Assembly (NCBI RefSeq): GCF_000204195.1
Contig: NZ_AFBG01000007.1
Span: 47,243 to 111,242, forward strand
DNA length: 64,000 bases
DNA from: Acidovorax radicis N35
GTDB lineage: Bacteria > Pseudomonadota > Gammaproteobacteria > Burkholderiales > Burkholderiaceae_C
Direction of reading: 5' to 3'
The position numbers were made by a program, and so were the translations under genes. A model generated the notes under the pieces. That model made no database searches. It saw only the letters and a list, made by a program, of their open reading frames with translations, and had not been told where the DNA came from. This document shows positions 34,589 to 43,542 of the stretch, piece after piece. Within the stretch, counting starts at the first letter, position 1; the number at the start of each line of letters is the position of its first letter.

Positions 34589-37323
34589 CAGGCGTAGGCA
34601 TCATCGCCCAGGTCGGTGGGCGGCGTGCCGCGTGGCAGCAGCAGCGTAAAGCGCGCACCTGTAGGCTGGCCCTGCGCGTTGTGGATCGTATCGCCCCGGA
34701 TGCTGCCACCATGCGCCTCTACGATGGCGCGGCAGATGGCCAGGCCCAGGCCGACGCCGGGCGTGGCGCTTTCGCGAGCGCCACGTTCGAATTTTTCAAA
34801 CAGCAACTCTTCGCGGCCTTTGGGCAGGCCCGGGCCTTCGTCGGTGATGGTCAGGGCCACCGCGTCGCTTTGGGGCTGCGCGCTGATGTGGATGGTGGTG
34901 TCTGCGGGGGTGTACTTGGCGGCGTTTTCCAGCAGGTTGACCAGCACCCGCTCCATCAGCACGGCATCGATCTGCAGCAGCGGCAGGTCGTCGGGCAGAG
35001 TCACTTCGACCCGGTGCGCAGCGATGGCGGGGGCACTGGCGGCCAGGGCACTGCCCACCACTTCTTCCAGCGGCTGCCAGGCTTTGTTGAGTTGTACGGC
35101 CCCAGCCTCCAGTCGGGCCATGTCCAGCAGGTTGTTGACCAGTGCGCTCATGCGCTGGGCGGATTGCTGGATGGCGCCGGTCAGCTCCTGCTGGTGCGCG
35201 GGCAGGGGCGGTTGCACCATGGCCAGCGATTCGGCCAGGCCGACCAGCGAAGCCAGCGGCGTGCGCAGGTCGTGCGAGATGGCCGAGAGCAGCGAGTTGC
35301 GCAGCCGCTCGGACTCGATCTGTACGGTGCTCTTTTGCGCCACGTCGATGTAGTGGATGCGTTCGAGCGAAATGGCGAGCAGCGAGGCGCAGGTCTGCAG
35401 CAGGCGGCGCGGTTCTACGCCCGGCACCTGGCCTTGCGGCATCGCCACCACCAGCACGCCACGGATGCGCATCGGCGCCTTGAGCGGCAGCACCAGCGTG
35501 GGGCTGGAGTGCAAGGTGTCCGTGCCCCGGCCTGCGGGCTCGCCGCGCTCAAATGCCCATTGCGCCACGGCCATGTCCACGGGGGCGGTGCCTCCGAGCA
35601 GAACCTGCAGGCGGTTGTCATCGTCGGCCACCACCAGCGTGCTGCCTGCGCTGAACTCCCCCGTGATGAAACGTGCGCCAATCTCGGCCACCTGTTCGGG
35701 CAGCAGGGCGGCAGACAGGTCCCGTGCCATGTCGTACAGGCTGCGCACGCGGTGTTCGCGGTCGGTGGCGGCCTCGGCCTGCACCTTGAGCCCGGCGGTG
35801 AGCTGGCCCACCACCAGGGCCACCACCAGCATCACGGCGAAGGTGACGACGTACTGCGCGTCGCTCACCGCAAAGTTGAAGCGGGGCGGCACAAAGAAGA
35901 AATCAAAGAACCCCACGCCCAGGAACGCCGCCATGATGGCCGGGCCGCGACCAAAACGCAGCGCCACACCCACCACCACCAGCAAAAACAGCATGACGAT
36001 GTTGGTCAGCTCCAGCACGTTGGCCAGCGGGGTGGCCACGACGGCGGCAATGCAGCAGGCCAGGGCTGCGGCGATGTAGCCGGGCCAGAAGGGCGGGCGC
36101 GTGGCGGACGGGGTGGTGCTAGCGATGGGCTTGGCGTTGTCTGCCGGGGTTGTGCTGCCTGTTCGGCCCACCAGCGTGCCGACCTGCAGCAGGTCGAGGT
36201 CGCTCGCGAGTTGGCCGACCTGCTCCGCCAGTGTGGCTTGCCACGGCCAGCGGCGCGTGCTGCGGCCCATCACCACGCGCACCAGGTTGTGTTCGCGCGC
36301 ATAGCGCACCAGGGCCTGGGCGGGCTGCGCGGCAGGCAGCACGGCGCAGGCGGTGGCGCCCAGTTGCTGGGCGATCTTCAGCGTGCGCTCCACCTGCGGG
36401 TGCAGGGTGGCCGACTGGCCTTGCTGCTCGGGCGTTTCCACATGCACGGCGTGCCATGGCAGGTCGAGCTGGGCGGCCAGGCGGGCGCAGCTGCGCACCA
36501 CTTTTTCGGCGTTGTCGCCCGTGCTCACGCAGGCCAGCAGGGCCTCTCGGTTGGGCCACACGGCCTCTGGCGTGGTGGTGCTGGCGCGGCGGTAGGCGCG
36601 CATTTCGTCGTCCACCCGGTCGGCGGTGCGGCGCAGGGCCAGCTCACGCAGGGCCAGCAGGTTGCCTTTGCGGAAAAAGTGGGTGGCAGCACGCTCGGCC
36701 TGCTGGGGCAGGTAGACCTTGCCGGCTTTGAGGCGCGCCAGCAGCTCGTCGGGCGGCAGGTCGACCACCACCACCTCATCGGCTGCGTCAAAAAACTGGT
36801 CGGGCACCGTCTCCCACACGCGGATGCCGGTGATGCCGCTCACGATGTCGTTCAGGCTCTCCAGGTGCTGCACGTTCATGGTGGACCACACGTCGATGCC
36901 TGCAGCCAGCAGCTCTTCAGCGTCTTGCCAGCGCTTGGGGTGGCGCGACCCAGCCACATTGCTGTGGGCCAGTTCGTCCAGCAGCACCAGGCCCTCTGGG
37001 TGCGCAGCGCCCCAGGCCAGGGCGGCGTCCAGGTCAAACTCGGGCAGGGTGCGGTCTTTGTAGGGCCGGGCGCGCAGCGGCAGGCGCGGCAGGTGCGCGG
37101 TCAGCGCCTCGGTGTCGGCGCGGCCATGCGTCTCGACCACGCCAATGGTGACGGGCAGGCCCGGCACTTGCGCTGCCCGGGCGGCAGACAGCATGGCAAA
37201 GGTCTTGCCCACCCCCGCACAGGCGCCAAAAAACACCTTGAGTCGCCCGCGCTGCTGCTGGGCCTGCTCTTGCTGGATGCGCTGCAGCAGCGCGTCGGGG
37301 TCGGGGCGATCCTGCATGGGCAC
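34588..37323 (-). CDS. kdpD: sensor histidine kinase KdpD
   Basis: This 911-residue membrane protein has the KdpD N-terminal domain with Walker A GACAGVGKT (about 34-42) and DELAHSN, a USP-like domain, four membrane helices (about 415-525, DUF4118), a GAF-like region and the kinase core with ISHDLRTPLASLVG (phospho-His) and ENAAKYTPADT, DEGPGLP and GVGLGLAIC. I take the GTG at 37323 because GGTGGA lies 6 nt upstream; an ATG two codons later (37317) is the alternative. It senses potassium/turgor and phosphorylates KdpE. The stop touches palindromic element C. Confidence 0.95.
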   Translation of the reverse strand: MPMQDRPDPDALLQRIQQEQAQQQRGRLKVFFGACAGVGKTFAMLSAARAAQVPGLPVTIGVVETHGRADTEALTAHLPRLPLRARPYKDRTLPEFDLDAALAWGAAHPEGLVLLDELAHSNVAGSRHPKRWQDAEELLAAGIDVWSTMNVQHLESLNDIVSGITGIRVWETVPDQFFDAADEVVVVDLPPDELLARLKAGKVYLPQQAERAATHFFRKGNLLALRELALRRTADRVDDEMRAYRRASTTTPEAVWPNREALLACVSTGDNAEKVVRSCARLAAQLDLPWHAVHVETPEQQGQSATLHPQVERTLKIAQQLGATACAVLPAAQPAQALVRYAREHNLVRVVMGRSTRRWPWQATLAEQVGQLASDLDLLQVGTLVGRTGSTTPADNAKPIASTTPSATRPPFWPGYIAAALACCIAAVVATPLANVLELTNIVMLFLLVVVGVALRFGRGPAIMAAFLGVGFFDFFFVPPRFNFAVSDAQYVVTFAVMLVVALVVGQLTAGLKVQAEAATDREHRVRSLYDMARDLSAALLPEQVAEIGARFITGEFSAGSTLVVADDDNRLQVLLGGTAPVDMAVAQWAFERGEPAGRGTDTLHSSPTLVLPLKAPMRIRGVLVVAMPQGQVPGVEPRRLLQTCASLLAISLERIHYIDVAQKSTVQIESERLRNSLLSAISHDLRTPLASLVGLAESLAMVQPPLPAHQQELTGAIQQSAQRMSALVNNLLDMARLEAGAVQLNKAWQPLEEVVGSALAASAPAIAAHRVEVTLPDDLPLLQIDAVLMERVLVNLLENAAKYTPADTTIHISAQPQSDAVALTITDEGPGLPKGREELLFEKFERGARESATPGVGLGLAICRAIVEAHGGSIRGDTIHNAQGQPTGARFTLLLPRGTPPTDLGDDAYA

Positions 37324-37350
37324 AGTGTATCCACCAAATATGAGTCAAAT

Positions 37351-37400
37351 CGGCATCTGGCGCTTGTCTATTAAGCGCAGACAGCTACTGTTTTGGTAGC
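37351..37400 (-). repeat. short dispersed hairpin element, copy 8 (reverse)
   Basis: It covers the kdpC end and the gap to kdpD: ggcatctggcgcttgtctat, then taagcgcagacagctactgt, then tttggtagc. The last five kdpC codons including the stop (TAG) lie within it, so the element defines the KdpC C-terminus. Confidence 0.75.
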
Positions 37401-38002
37401 GATTCGAGTGCGAGGTTCAAGGCCAGTACATTCACACGCGGCTCGCCCAGCAGGCCCAACCAGGGGTTGTTGGTGTGCTGCTGCACCAGGGCTTGCACTT
37501 GCGCCAGGGGCAGGCCCCTGGCTCGGGCCACGCGCTCTGCCTGGTAGTCGGCGGCTGCCGGGCTGATGTGGGGGTCCAGCCCGCTGGCCGATGTAGTGAC
37601 CAAGTCCACGGGCACGGGGCGGGTGTTGCCGGGGTCGGCGGCGCGCAGGGCGTCGATGCGTGCCTTCACGGCTTCGGCCAGCGCCGGGTTGGTGGGGCCC
37701 AGGTTGGAGCCACCCGAGGCCGATGCGTTGTACGGCATGGGTGCCGTGGCCGAAGGGCGGCCCCAGAAGTGGCCGGGCTCGGTGAACGACTGGCCGATCA
37801 GCTCCGAGCCCACCGCCTTGCCACCTTGCGTGATGAGGCTGCCGTTGGCTTGGTGCGGGAAGGCCGTTTGTGCCACGCCGGTCACGGCCAGCGGGTAGAG
37901 CAGGCCGGTGACGATGGACAGCACGACAAACAGCGTGAGGGCAGGGCGCAGCAGGCCGCCTGGGCTGGCGGGCACGTCGTCGCGGGGGATACGGATAGGC
38001 AT
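37385..38002 (-). CDS. kdpC: potassium-transporting ATPase subunit C
   Basis: This 205-residue inner-membrane protein has one N-terminal helix (about 16-38) and a periplasmic domain. [35 protein letters not shown] and [28 protein letters not shown] are typical KdpC blocks. It stabilises the KdpFABC potassium pump. It follows kdpB after 140 bp, an unusually long gap that contains a C/G-rich repeat. The C-terminal residues are encoded by a dispersed repeat copy. Confidence 0.95.
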   Translation of the reverse strand: MPIRIPRDDVPASPGGLLRPALTLFVVLSIVTGLLYPLAVTGVAQTAFPHQANGSLITQGGKAVGSELIGQSFTEPGHFWGRPSATAPMPYNASASGGSNLGPTNPALAEAVKARIDALRAADPGNTRPVPVDLVTTSASGLDPHISPAAADYQAERVARARGLPLAQVQALVQQHTNNPWLGLLGEPRVNVLALNLALESLPKQ

Positions 38003-38058
38003 ACGATTTTCCTTTCAATGAAATTCCGGGAGCTGCGCATCAGACTGGCGCTGCTCAG

Positions 38059-38133
38059 GCGAGGGGACACCGAGCAAGGGCCGCCCCGCAGCGAAGCGAG
38101 AGGAGGGGGAAGGCGCGAAGCGACACAGGGGGA
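38059..38133 (-). repeat. C/G-rich dispersed repeat, copy 2 (kdpC-kdpB gap, reverse)
   Basis: It reads ggcgaggggacaccgagcaa on the plus strand, then gggccgccccgcagcgaagc, then gagaggagggggaaggcgcg. Its reverse complement matches 26941-27020, including GGGGCGGCCCTTGCT and CGCCTTCCCCC, with a deletion in the middle. It sits inside the kdp operon and stretches the kdpB-kdpC spacing. Confidence 0.75.
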
Positions 38134-38142
38134 GGTCCTGGT

Positions 38143-40209
38143 TCAGATCAACCCGGCTGCCGCGAACACCATGTCAATCAACTTGATGCCAATGAACGGC
38201 ACCACCATGCCCCCCAGCCCATAGATAGCCAGGTTGCGGCGCAGCAGCGCGGCGGCACCCACGGCGCGGTAGGCCACGCCCTTCAAGGCCAGCGGGATCA
38301 GGAAGATGATGATCAGCGCGTTGAACACCACGGCAGACAGGATGGCCGACGAGGGGCTCGCCAGGTGCATGAAGTTCAGCGCCGACAGCTGCGGGTAGGT
38401 GGTGACGAACGCCGCCGGGATGATCGCGAAGTACTTGGCGATGTCGTTGGCAATGCTGAACGTGGTGAGTGAGCCGCGCGTCATCAGCATCTGCTTGCCG
38501 GTCTCCACGATCTCGATGAGCTTGGTGGGGTTGCTGTCCAGGTCCACCATGTTGCCGGCCTCCTTGGCGGCCTGGGTGCCGGTGTTCATGGCCACGGCCA
38601 CGTCGGCCTGGGCGAGGGCGGGCGCGTCGTTGGTGCCGTCGCCGGTCATGGCCACCAGCTGGCCTGCGGCCTGGTAGCTGCGGATGAGCTGCAGCTTGGC
38701 CTCGGGCGTGGCCTCGGCCAGGAAGTCGTCCACACCCGCTTCGGCCGCGATGGCGGCGGCCGTCAGGCGGTTGTCGCCCGTCACCATCACGGTCTTGATG
38801 CCCATGCGGCGCAGCTCGGCAAAGCGCTCCTTGATGCCGCCCTTGACCACGTCTTTGAGCTCCACCACGCCCAGCACGTGGGCGCCATCGGCCACCACCA
38901 GCGGGGTGCTGCCGCGGCGCGATACATCGTCCACCGCCGTCTGCACGGCGGTAGGAAAGCGCCCGCCCAGTGCCTCCACATGCTTGCGGATGGCATCGGC
39001 TGCACCCTTGCGCAGCAAGCGCGGGCCGGGTAGGTCCACCCCGCTCATGCGCGTTTGGGCAGTGAACGGCACAAACACGGCCTGCAGGCTGGAGAGGTCG
39101 CGCTCGCGCAGGTTGAACTTGTGCTTGGCCAGCACCACGATGCTGCGGCCCTCGGGCGTTTCGTCGGCCAGCGATGCGAGCTGTGCGGCATCAGCCAATG
39201 CGGCATCGGTCACGCCGGGGGCAGACACGAACTGGCTGGCCTGCCGGTTGCCCAGGGTGATGGTGCCTGTCTTGTCCAGCAGCAGCACGTCCACATCGCC
39301 CGCAGCCTCCACCGCGCGGCCCGAGGTGGCGATCACATTGGCCTGCATCATGCGGCTCATGCCCGCCACGCCAATCGCACTGAGCAAGCCTGCAATGGTG
39401 GTGGGGATCAGGCACACCAGCAGGGCCACCAGCACCACCAGGCTCACAGGCTTGCCCGCGCCGCTGGCCTGCACGCTGAACATCGAAAAGGGCAGCAGCG
39501 TGACCACCACGCCCAGGAACACGATGGTCAGCGCCACCAGCAGGATGGTCAGTGCAATCTCGTTGGGCGTCTTGTGGCGCTTGGCGTTTTCCACCATGGC
39601 GATCATGCGGTCCACAAAGGTCTCGCCAGGGTTCACGGCCACGCGCACCACGATCCAGTCCGACAGCACGCGGGTGCCGCCGGTGACGGCCGAGAAGTCG
39701 CCGCCCGATTCGCGGATCACGGGGGCCGACTCGCCCGTGATGGCGCTCTCGTCCACCGAGGCCACGCCATCGATCACCTCGCCGTCGGCAGGGATGGTGT
39801 CGCCCGCCTCAATCAACACCACGTCGCCCTTGCGCAGGTTGTCGGCCTCCAGCGGCAGCCAGGTCATGGCGGTGCGTGGGGTGGCCCGGTCAAACTGACC
39901 ATCGAGTTTCTTGGCCCAGGTCTGCTTCTTCAGGCCGCGCAGCGAGGCCGCCTGGGCCTTGCTGCGGCCTTCGGCCATGGCCTCGGCAAAGTTGGCAAAC
40001 AGCACGGTGAACCACAGCCACAGCGCCACGGCAGCGGTGAAGCCCTCGGGTTTGCTGGCGGCCAGCGCGGTGGTGAAGGCGCTGCCCACGTACACCACAA
40101 ACATCACCGGGTTGCGCCATTGCACGCGCGGGTCCAGCTTCTTGAAAGCCTCCAGCAGCGCGGGGCGCACCAGGGCAGGGTCGAACAGGGTCAATGTCTT
40201 GCGAGTCAT
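38143..40209 (-). CDS. kdpB: potassium-transporting P-type ATPase subunit B
   Basis: This 688-residue P-type ATPase is the catalytic part of KdpFABC. The phosphorylation motif [11 protein letters not shown], the actuator loop TGES (AITGESAPV), the nucleotide-domain KGA ([10 protein letters not shown]) and hinge [17 protein letters not shown] are all present. ATG 40209 ([10 protein letters not shown]) has GGGAGA 7 nt upstream; the longer open frame upstream runs into kdpA sequence. It follows kdpA after 20 bp. Confidence 0.97.
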   Translation of the reverse strand: MTRKTLTLFDPALVRPALLEAFKKLDPRVQWRNPVMFVVYVGSAFTTALAASKPEGFTAAVALWLWFTVLFANFAEAMAEGRSKAQAASLRGLKKQTWAKKLDGQFDRATPRTAMTWLPLEADNLRKGDVVLIEAGDTIPADGEVIDGVASVDESAITGESAPVIRESGGDFSAVTGGTRVLSDWIVVRVAVNPGETFVDRMIAMVENAKRHKTPNEIALTILLVALTIVFLGVVVTLLPFSMFSVQASGAGKPVSLVVLVALLVCLIPTTIAGLLSAIGVAGMSRMMQANVIATSGRAVEAAGDVDVLLLDKTGTITLGNRQASQFVSAPGVTDAALADAAQLASLADETPEGRSIVVLAKHKFNLRERDLSSLQAVFVPFTAQTRMSGVDLPGPRLLRKGAADAIRKHVEALGGRFPTAVQTAVDDVSRRGSTPLVVADGAHVLGVVELKDVVKGGIKERFAELRRMGIKTVMVTGDNRLTAAAIAAEAGVDDFLAEATPEAKLQLIRSYQAAGQLVAMTGDGTNDAPALAQADVAVAMNTGTQAAKEAGNMVDLDSNPTKLIEIVETGKQMLMTRGSLTTFSIANDIAKYFAIIPAAFVTTYPQLSALNFMHLASPSSAILSAVVFNALIIIFLIPLALKGVAYRAVGAAALLRRNLAIYGLGGMVVPFIGIKLIDMVFAAAGLI

Positions 40210-40229
40210 CACAATCTCCCAGCCATTTC

Positions 40230-42023
40230 TTAACGGGGTGTGAGCACGAGATGCTCTACCACCGGGCCCAGCGCGAGGGCGGGCACATAGTTCAGCAACC
40301 CCACCAGCAGCACCACGCCCGCCAGCAGCGCCACAAACAGCGGGCCGTGGGTGGGCAAGGTGCCATCGGTGGCGGTGGCGCGCTTCTTGGCGGCGAGGGA
40401 CCCAGCCATGGCCAGCACGGGCACGATCACGCCGAAGCGGCCCAGCCACATAGCCACGGCCAGCAGCACGTTGTAGAAGGGGGTGTTGGCCGACAGGCCA
40501 GCGAAGGCGCTGCCGTTGTTGTTGGCGGCGGAAGACAGCGCATACAGCACCTGGCTGAAGCCGTGCGCGCCAGGGTTGGAGAGGCCTGCGCGGCCCGCCT
40601 CGCTCATCACCGCCACGGCCGTGCCCAGCAGCACCAGCAGGGGCGTAACGAGGATGGCGATGGCAACGAGCTTCATCTCATGCGTCTCGATCTTCTTGCC
40701 CAGGTACTCGGGTGTGCGGCCAATCATCAGCCCGGCAATGAACACCGCCATGATGGCGAACACCAGCATGCCGTACAGGCCCGAGCCCACGCCGCCAAAC
40801 ACCACCTCGCCCATCTGCATCAGCACCAGGGGGACCATGCCGCCCAGCGGGGTGAAGCTGTCGTGCATGGCAATCACTGCGCCGCAGCTGGCGGCCGTGG
40901 TGATGACGGCGAATAGCGCCGAGGTGGCGATGCCAAAGCGCGTCTCTTTGCCTTCCATGTTGCCGCCTGCCTGCAGGGCGCTGGCAGCCTGGTCCACACC
41001 CAGCGATGCCAGCAGCGGGTTGCCTTGCTGCTCGAAGGCGGTGGCTGCTACTACTGCGACCACGAAGAGCAGGCTCATCGTGGCCAGAATCGTCCAGCCC
41101 TGGCGCTCATCGCCCACCATGCGGCCAAACACCAGGCACAGTGCGGCGGGGATGAGGAAGATCGCCAGCATCTGCAGCAGGTTGCTGGTCGCCGACGGGT
41201 TCTCGAACGGGTGGGCGGAGTTGGCGTTGAAGAAGCCGCCTCCATTGGTGCCCAGCATCTTGATGGCCAATTGCGAGGCCACGGGGCCCATGGCCAGCGT
41301 TTGCGTGGTTTGTGTAGCGGGCTCGGTGACCGGGACGCCCTGGGCGTCCAGCACGGGCTGGCCTGCGCCATCGAGCTTGGGGGCGTCGTAGTGCACAGGC
41401 TCCAGCGTCTGCACCTCGGTGTAAGGCGACAGGTTCTGAATCACGCCCTGGCCTGCAAACGCCACGGCCAGCACCAGCGACAGGGGCAGCAGCACCCACA
41501 GCGTGGCACGGGTCAGGTCGGCCCACACGTTGCCGATGCTCTGCGCTGAATGCCGCGCAAACCCGCGCACCAGCGCAATGACGACGACCAGGCCTGTCGC
41601 GGCAGACAGGAAGTTTTGCACCGTCAGCGCCAGCATCTGCGTGAGGTAGCTCATGGTGCTTTCGCCGCCATAGCCTTGCCAGTTGGTGTTGGTGACAAAA
41701 CTGATGGCGGTGTTGAAGGCCGAGTCCGGTGCCACTGCAGGCATGCCCTGCGGGTTCAGCGGCAGCACGGCCTGCCAGCGCTGCAGCGCATACACCGCCA
41801 GCACGCCCAGGCCGTTGAACACCAGCAGCCCCAGCGCGTAGCGCAGCCAGCCGGTTTCTTCATCGGGCCGCACGCCCGCGAGACGGAACAGCGGCCCCTC
41901 AAGCCGCCGCACCAGCGCAAAGCGGCCGGCCATCACGGCGTCGATAGTGCGTGCCAGCGGCCACGCCAGCGCCAGCAGCAGGGCCAAAAAAACTGCCAGT
42001 TGCAGCCAGGCACCGGTGCTCAT
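40230..42023 (-). CDS. kdpA: potassium-transporting ATPase subunit A
   Basis: This 597-residue channel-like membrane protein carries the potassium selectivity filter. About ten helices are visible. Filter and pore segments such as [40 protein letters not shown], and [22 protein letters not shown] are characteristic. Its start overlaps the kdpF stop (ATGA), indicating coupled translation. Length is slightly above the 557 of E. coli. Confidence 0.97.
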   Translation of the reverse strand: MSTGAWLQLAVFLALLLALAWPLARTIDAVMAGRFALVRRLEGPLFRLAGVRPDEETGWLRYALGLLVFNGLGVLAVYALQRWQAVLPLNPQGMPAVAPDSAFNTAISFVTNTNWQGYGGESTMSYLTQMLALTVQNFLSAATGLVVVIALVRGFARHSAQSIGNVWADLTRATLWVLLPLSLVLAVAFAGQGVIQNLSPYTEVQTLEPVHYDAPKLDGAGQPVLDAQGVPVTEPATQTTQTLAMGPVASQLAIKMLGTNGGGFFNANSAHPFENPSATSNLLQMLAIFLIPAALCLVFGRMVGDERQGWTILATMSLLFVVAVVAATAFEQQGNPLLASLGVDQAASALQAGGNMEGKETRFGIATSALFAVITTAASCGAVIAMHDSFTPLGGMVPLVLMQMGEVVFGGVGSGLYGMLVFAIMAVFIAGLMIGRTPEYLGKKIETHEMKLVAIAILVTPLLVLLGTAVAVMSEAGRAGLSNPGAHGFSQVLYALSSAANNNGSAFAGLSANTPFYNVLLAVAMWLGRFGVIVPVLAMAGSLAAKKRATATDGTLPTHGPLFVALLAGVVLLVGLLNYVPALALGPVVEHLVLTPR

Positions 42024-42115
42024 GAAAAGTCCTCCGGCCGCAGCAGCACGGCGACCAGGTACACCAAGAGGGCCGCAGCCAGTACGGCCGCCAGAATCAT
42101 CCAGCCGCTGGTCAT
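42020..42115 (-). CDS. kdpF: potassium-transporting ATPase small subunit F
   Basis: This 31-residue single-helix protein reads [20 protein letters not shown] and ends in LLRPEDFS; the C-terminal L-x-x-P-E-x-F pattern is the KdpF signature. It binds the KdpA/KdpB interface. The start overlaps the preceding small ORF (ATGA) and its stop overlaps the kdpA start, so three genes in a row are translationally coupled. Confidence 0.92.
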   Translation of the reverse strand: MTSGWMILAAVLAAALLVYLVAVLLRPEDFS

Positions 42116-42219
42116 GACCGCCCCCCTTGCGCTTGGCGCTGCAGCAGTGCGCAGCCCTGGGTCAGCCCGTAGACGGCCAGCCAGAGCAGGCCTCCCGCCG
42201 CCAAAAAAATCCAGTCCAT
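42112..42219 (-). CDS. small single-helix membrane protein ahead of kdpF
   Basis: This 35-residue ORF begins [20 protein letters not shown] and ends in [11 protein letters not shown]. One hydrophobic helix (about residues 3-20) is followed by a short polar, basic tail. AAGGAGG lies 5 nt upstream of the ATG, the best ribosome site in the operon, and the stop overlaps the kdpF ATG (ATGA). It is the first gene of the kdp mRNA. I do not recognise a named family; its position suggests a second small accessory protein of the pump, or a leader that couples translation to kdpF. Confidence 0.75.
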   Translation of the reverse strand: MDWIFLAAGGLLWLAVYGLTQGCALLQRQAQGGRS

Positions 42220-42260
42220 ATCGTCCTCCTTGAGACATGGACCGATGCTAGGAACCACCG

Positions 42261-42311
42261 TATCAAGATGAGCGCAAGAGTGCGGGGCGGGGTATCAAGA
42301 ACGCATCAAGA
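42261..42311 (-). promoter_or_regulatory. candidate KdpE binding region upstream of the kdp operon
   Basis: Three direct copies of (T/C)ATCAAGA occur at 42261-42268, 42293-42300 and 42304-42311; the last two start 11 bp apart and the first two 32 bp apart, close to one and three helical turns. On the coding strand this reads CTTGATGCGTTCTTGATACC followed by CCGCCCCGC. Tandem repeats at this spacing fit an OmpR-family regulator, and the CACCCCGCCC-like tail recalls the E. coli KdpE site as I remember it. Confidence 0.55.
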
Positions 42312-42357
42312 CGCGCAGGCACCAGGGCCGGGCCAACAGAAAGGGGGTGCTGGGAGT

Positions 42358-42414
42358 TGCTATTGAATTTATAGCTACTAGCGCTTATCAATAAAGCGCT
42401 AGAGGCCATTTTTA
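42358..42414 (+). repeat. short dispersed hairpin element, copy 9
   Basis: This is the best preserved copy, upstream of the kdp regulatory region. It reads tgctattgaatttatagcta, then ctagcgcttatcaataaagc, then gctagaggccattttta. CTAGCGCTT (42378-42386) and AAGCGCTAG (42394-42402) form a perfect 9-bp stem with a 7-nt loop, and GCTAT/ATAGC a smaller one before it. Confidence 0.85.
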
Positions 42415-42618
42415 TCCATATTTTTCTCTGAACTGACCACTGGCCTGCTGGTTTTGCGCTGGCGCCTGGTGTCTTTGCGGCTGCGCACCTTGCCGAGGTG
42501 CGGCACGCGCTGAGATCTGCCCCTGTCCATCGCGCGTCACGAGAGCGCATATGCCGGCCTGGAGCACAGACGCTCGCAAGCTGCGATCATCCCCATCCTG
42601 CATTCGCTTCTTTCCTCC

Positions 42619-43521
42619 ATGACCCAGGCCACTCCGCTCCGTCCCAGCGCTTCCAGTCCGCTCGATTCGCTGGTCCCTCTGCTTTTTGTGGCGCTCTGGA
42701 GCACGGGCTTTATCGGCGCCAAGCTGGGGCTGCCGTATGTGGAGCCGCTGACTTTTCTTGCGCTGCGGTTTGCCATCGTCATCGTGCTCATGCTCGCGGT
42801 AGTGGCCGTGGCGCGTGCACCCTGGCCGCTATCGGGCAGGGCCTGGTTGCACATCGGGGTGTCGGGCCTGCTGGTGCACGGCGTGTACCTGGGCGGGGTG
42901 TTCATCGCCATCGGCCACGGGCTGCCGTCGGGCATCACGGCGCTGGTGGTGGGGCTGCAGCCACTGCTAACCGCTTTGGTGGCGGGTGCCCTGCTCGGTG
43001 AAAAGGTGCGGGCCGCGCAGTGGGCGGGCCTGGCCCTGGGCTTTACGGGTGTGGCGCTGGTAGTGGCCGGCAAGGTGGCTACCGTGCCTGCGGGTGCTTT
43101 GTGGGGCATGCTGTTGCCCGCTGTGGTCGCGCTGCTGGGCATCACCGCTGGCACGCTGTACCAGAAGCGGTTTTGTCCCTCGTTCGACTTGCGAACCGGC
43201 TCGGTGATCCAGTACCTGCCCTGTGCCGCCGCCATGGCCGTGGTCGCCTACGCCACCGAATCCATGGCCATATCGTGGACCGGAGAGTTTGTGTTTGCGC
43301 TGGGCTGGCTCGTGTTGGTACTGTCGCTGGGCGCCGTGAGCCTGCTGAACCTGCTCATCCGCCGGGGCGGGGCAGTGAACGTGGCCAGCCTGTTTTACCT
43401 AACCCCGCCCACCACCGCGCTGATCGCCTGGGCGATGTTTGGCGAGACGCTCAGCGGCTGGGCGCTGGTGGGGATGGCGCTGGCGGCTGCAGGTGTGTGG
43501 CTGGCAAGGCAGACACGGTAG
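42619..43521 (+). CDS. EamA/DMT-family transporter
   Basis: This 300-residue inner-membrane protein has ten hydrophobic helices in two EamA repeats (about 15-145 and 160-295). WSTGFIGAKLGLPYVEPLTFLALRF opens the first repeat and VASLFYLTPPTTALIAWAMFGETLSG lies in the second; both are typical of drug/metabolite exporters of the RhaT/YdcZ-like group. Substrate is unknown, perhaps an amino acid or related metabolite. Monocistronic, convergent with the aminotransferase gene. Confidence 0.92.
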   Translation: MTQATPLRPSASSPLDSLVPLLFVALWSTGFIGAKLGLPYVEPLTFLALRFAIVIVLMLAVVAVARAPWPLSGRAWLHIGVSGLLVHGVYLGGVFIAIGHGLPSGITALVVGLQPLLTALVAGALLGEKVRAAQWAGLALGFTGVALVVAGKVATVPAGALWGMLLPAVVALLGITAGTLYQKRFCPSFDLRTGSVIQYLPCAAAMAVVAYATESMAISWTGEFVFALGWLVLVLSLGAVSLLNLLIRRGGAVNVASLFYLTPPTTALIAWAMFGETLSGWALVGMALAAAGVWLARQTR

Positions 43522-43542
43522 GGCCTTCAAAGGCCCTGTGGA

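Noticed and set aside
33799..37374. A very long open plus-strand frame (over 1,190 codons) opposite kdpE and kdpD
   Set aside because: It is antisense to two genes with complete domain structure; its translation is rich in His, Gln, Ala and Gly, as expected from the shadow of GC-rich codons, and has no domain.
40210..40449. Longer kdpB start
   Set aside because: The extra 80 codons overlap kdpA in another frame, while ATG 40209 has a good ribosome site and the known KdpB N-terminus.
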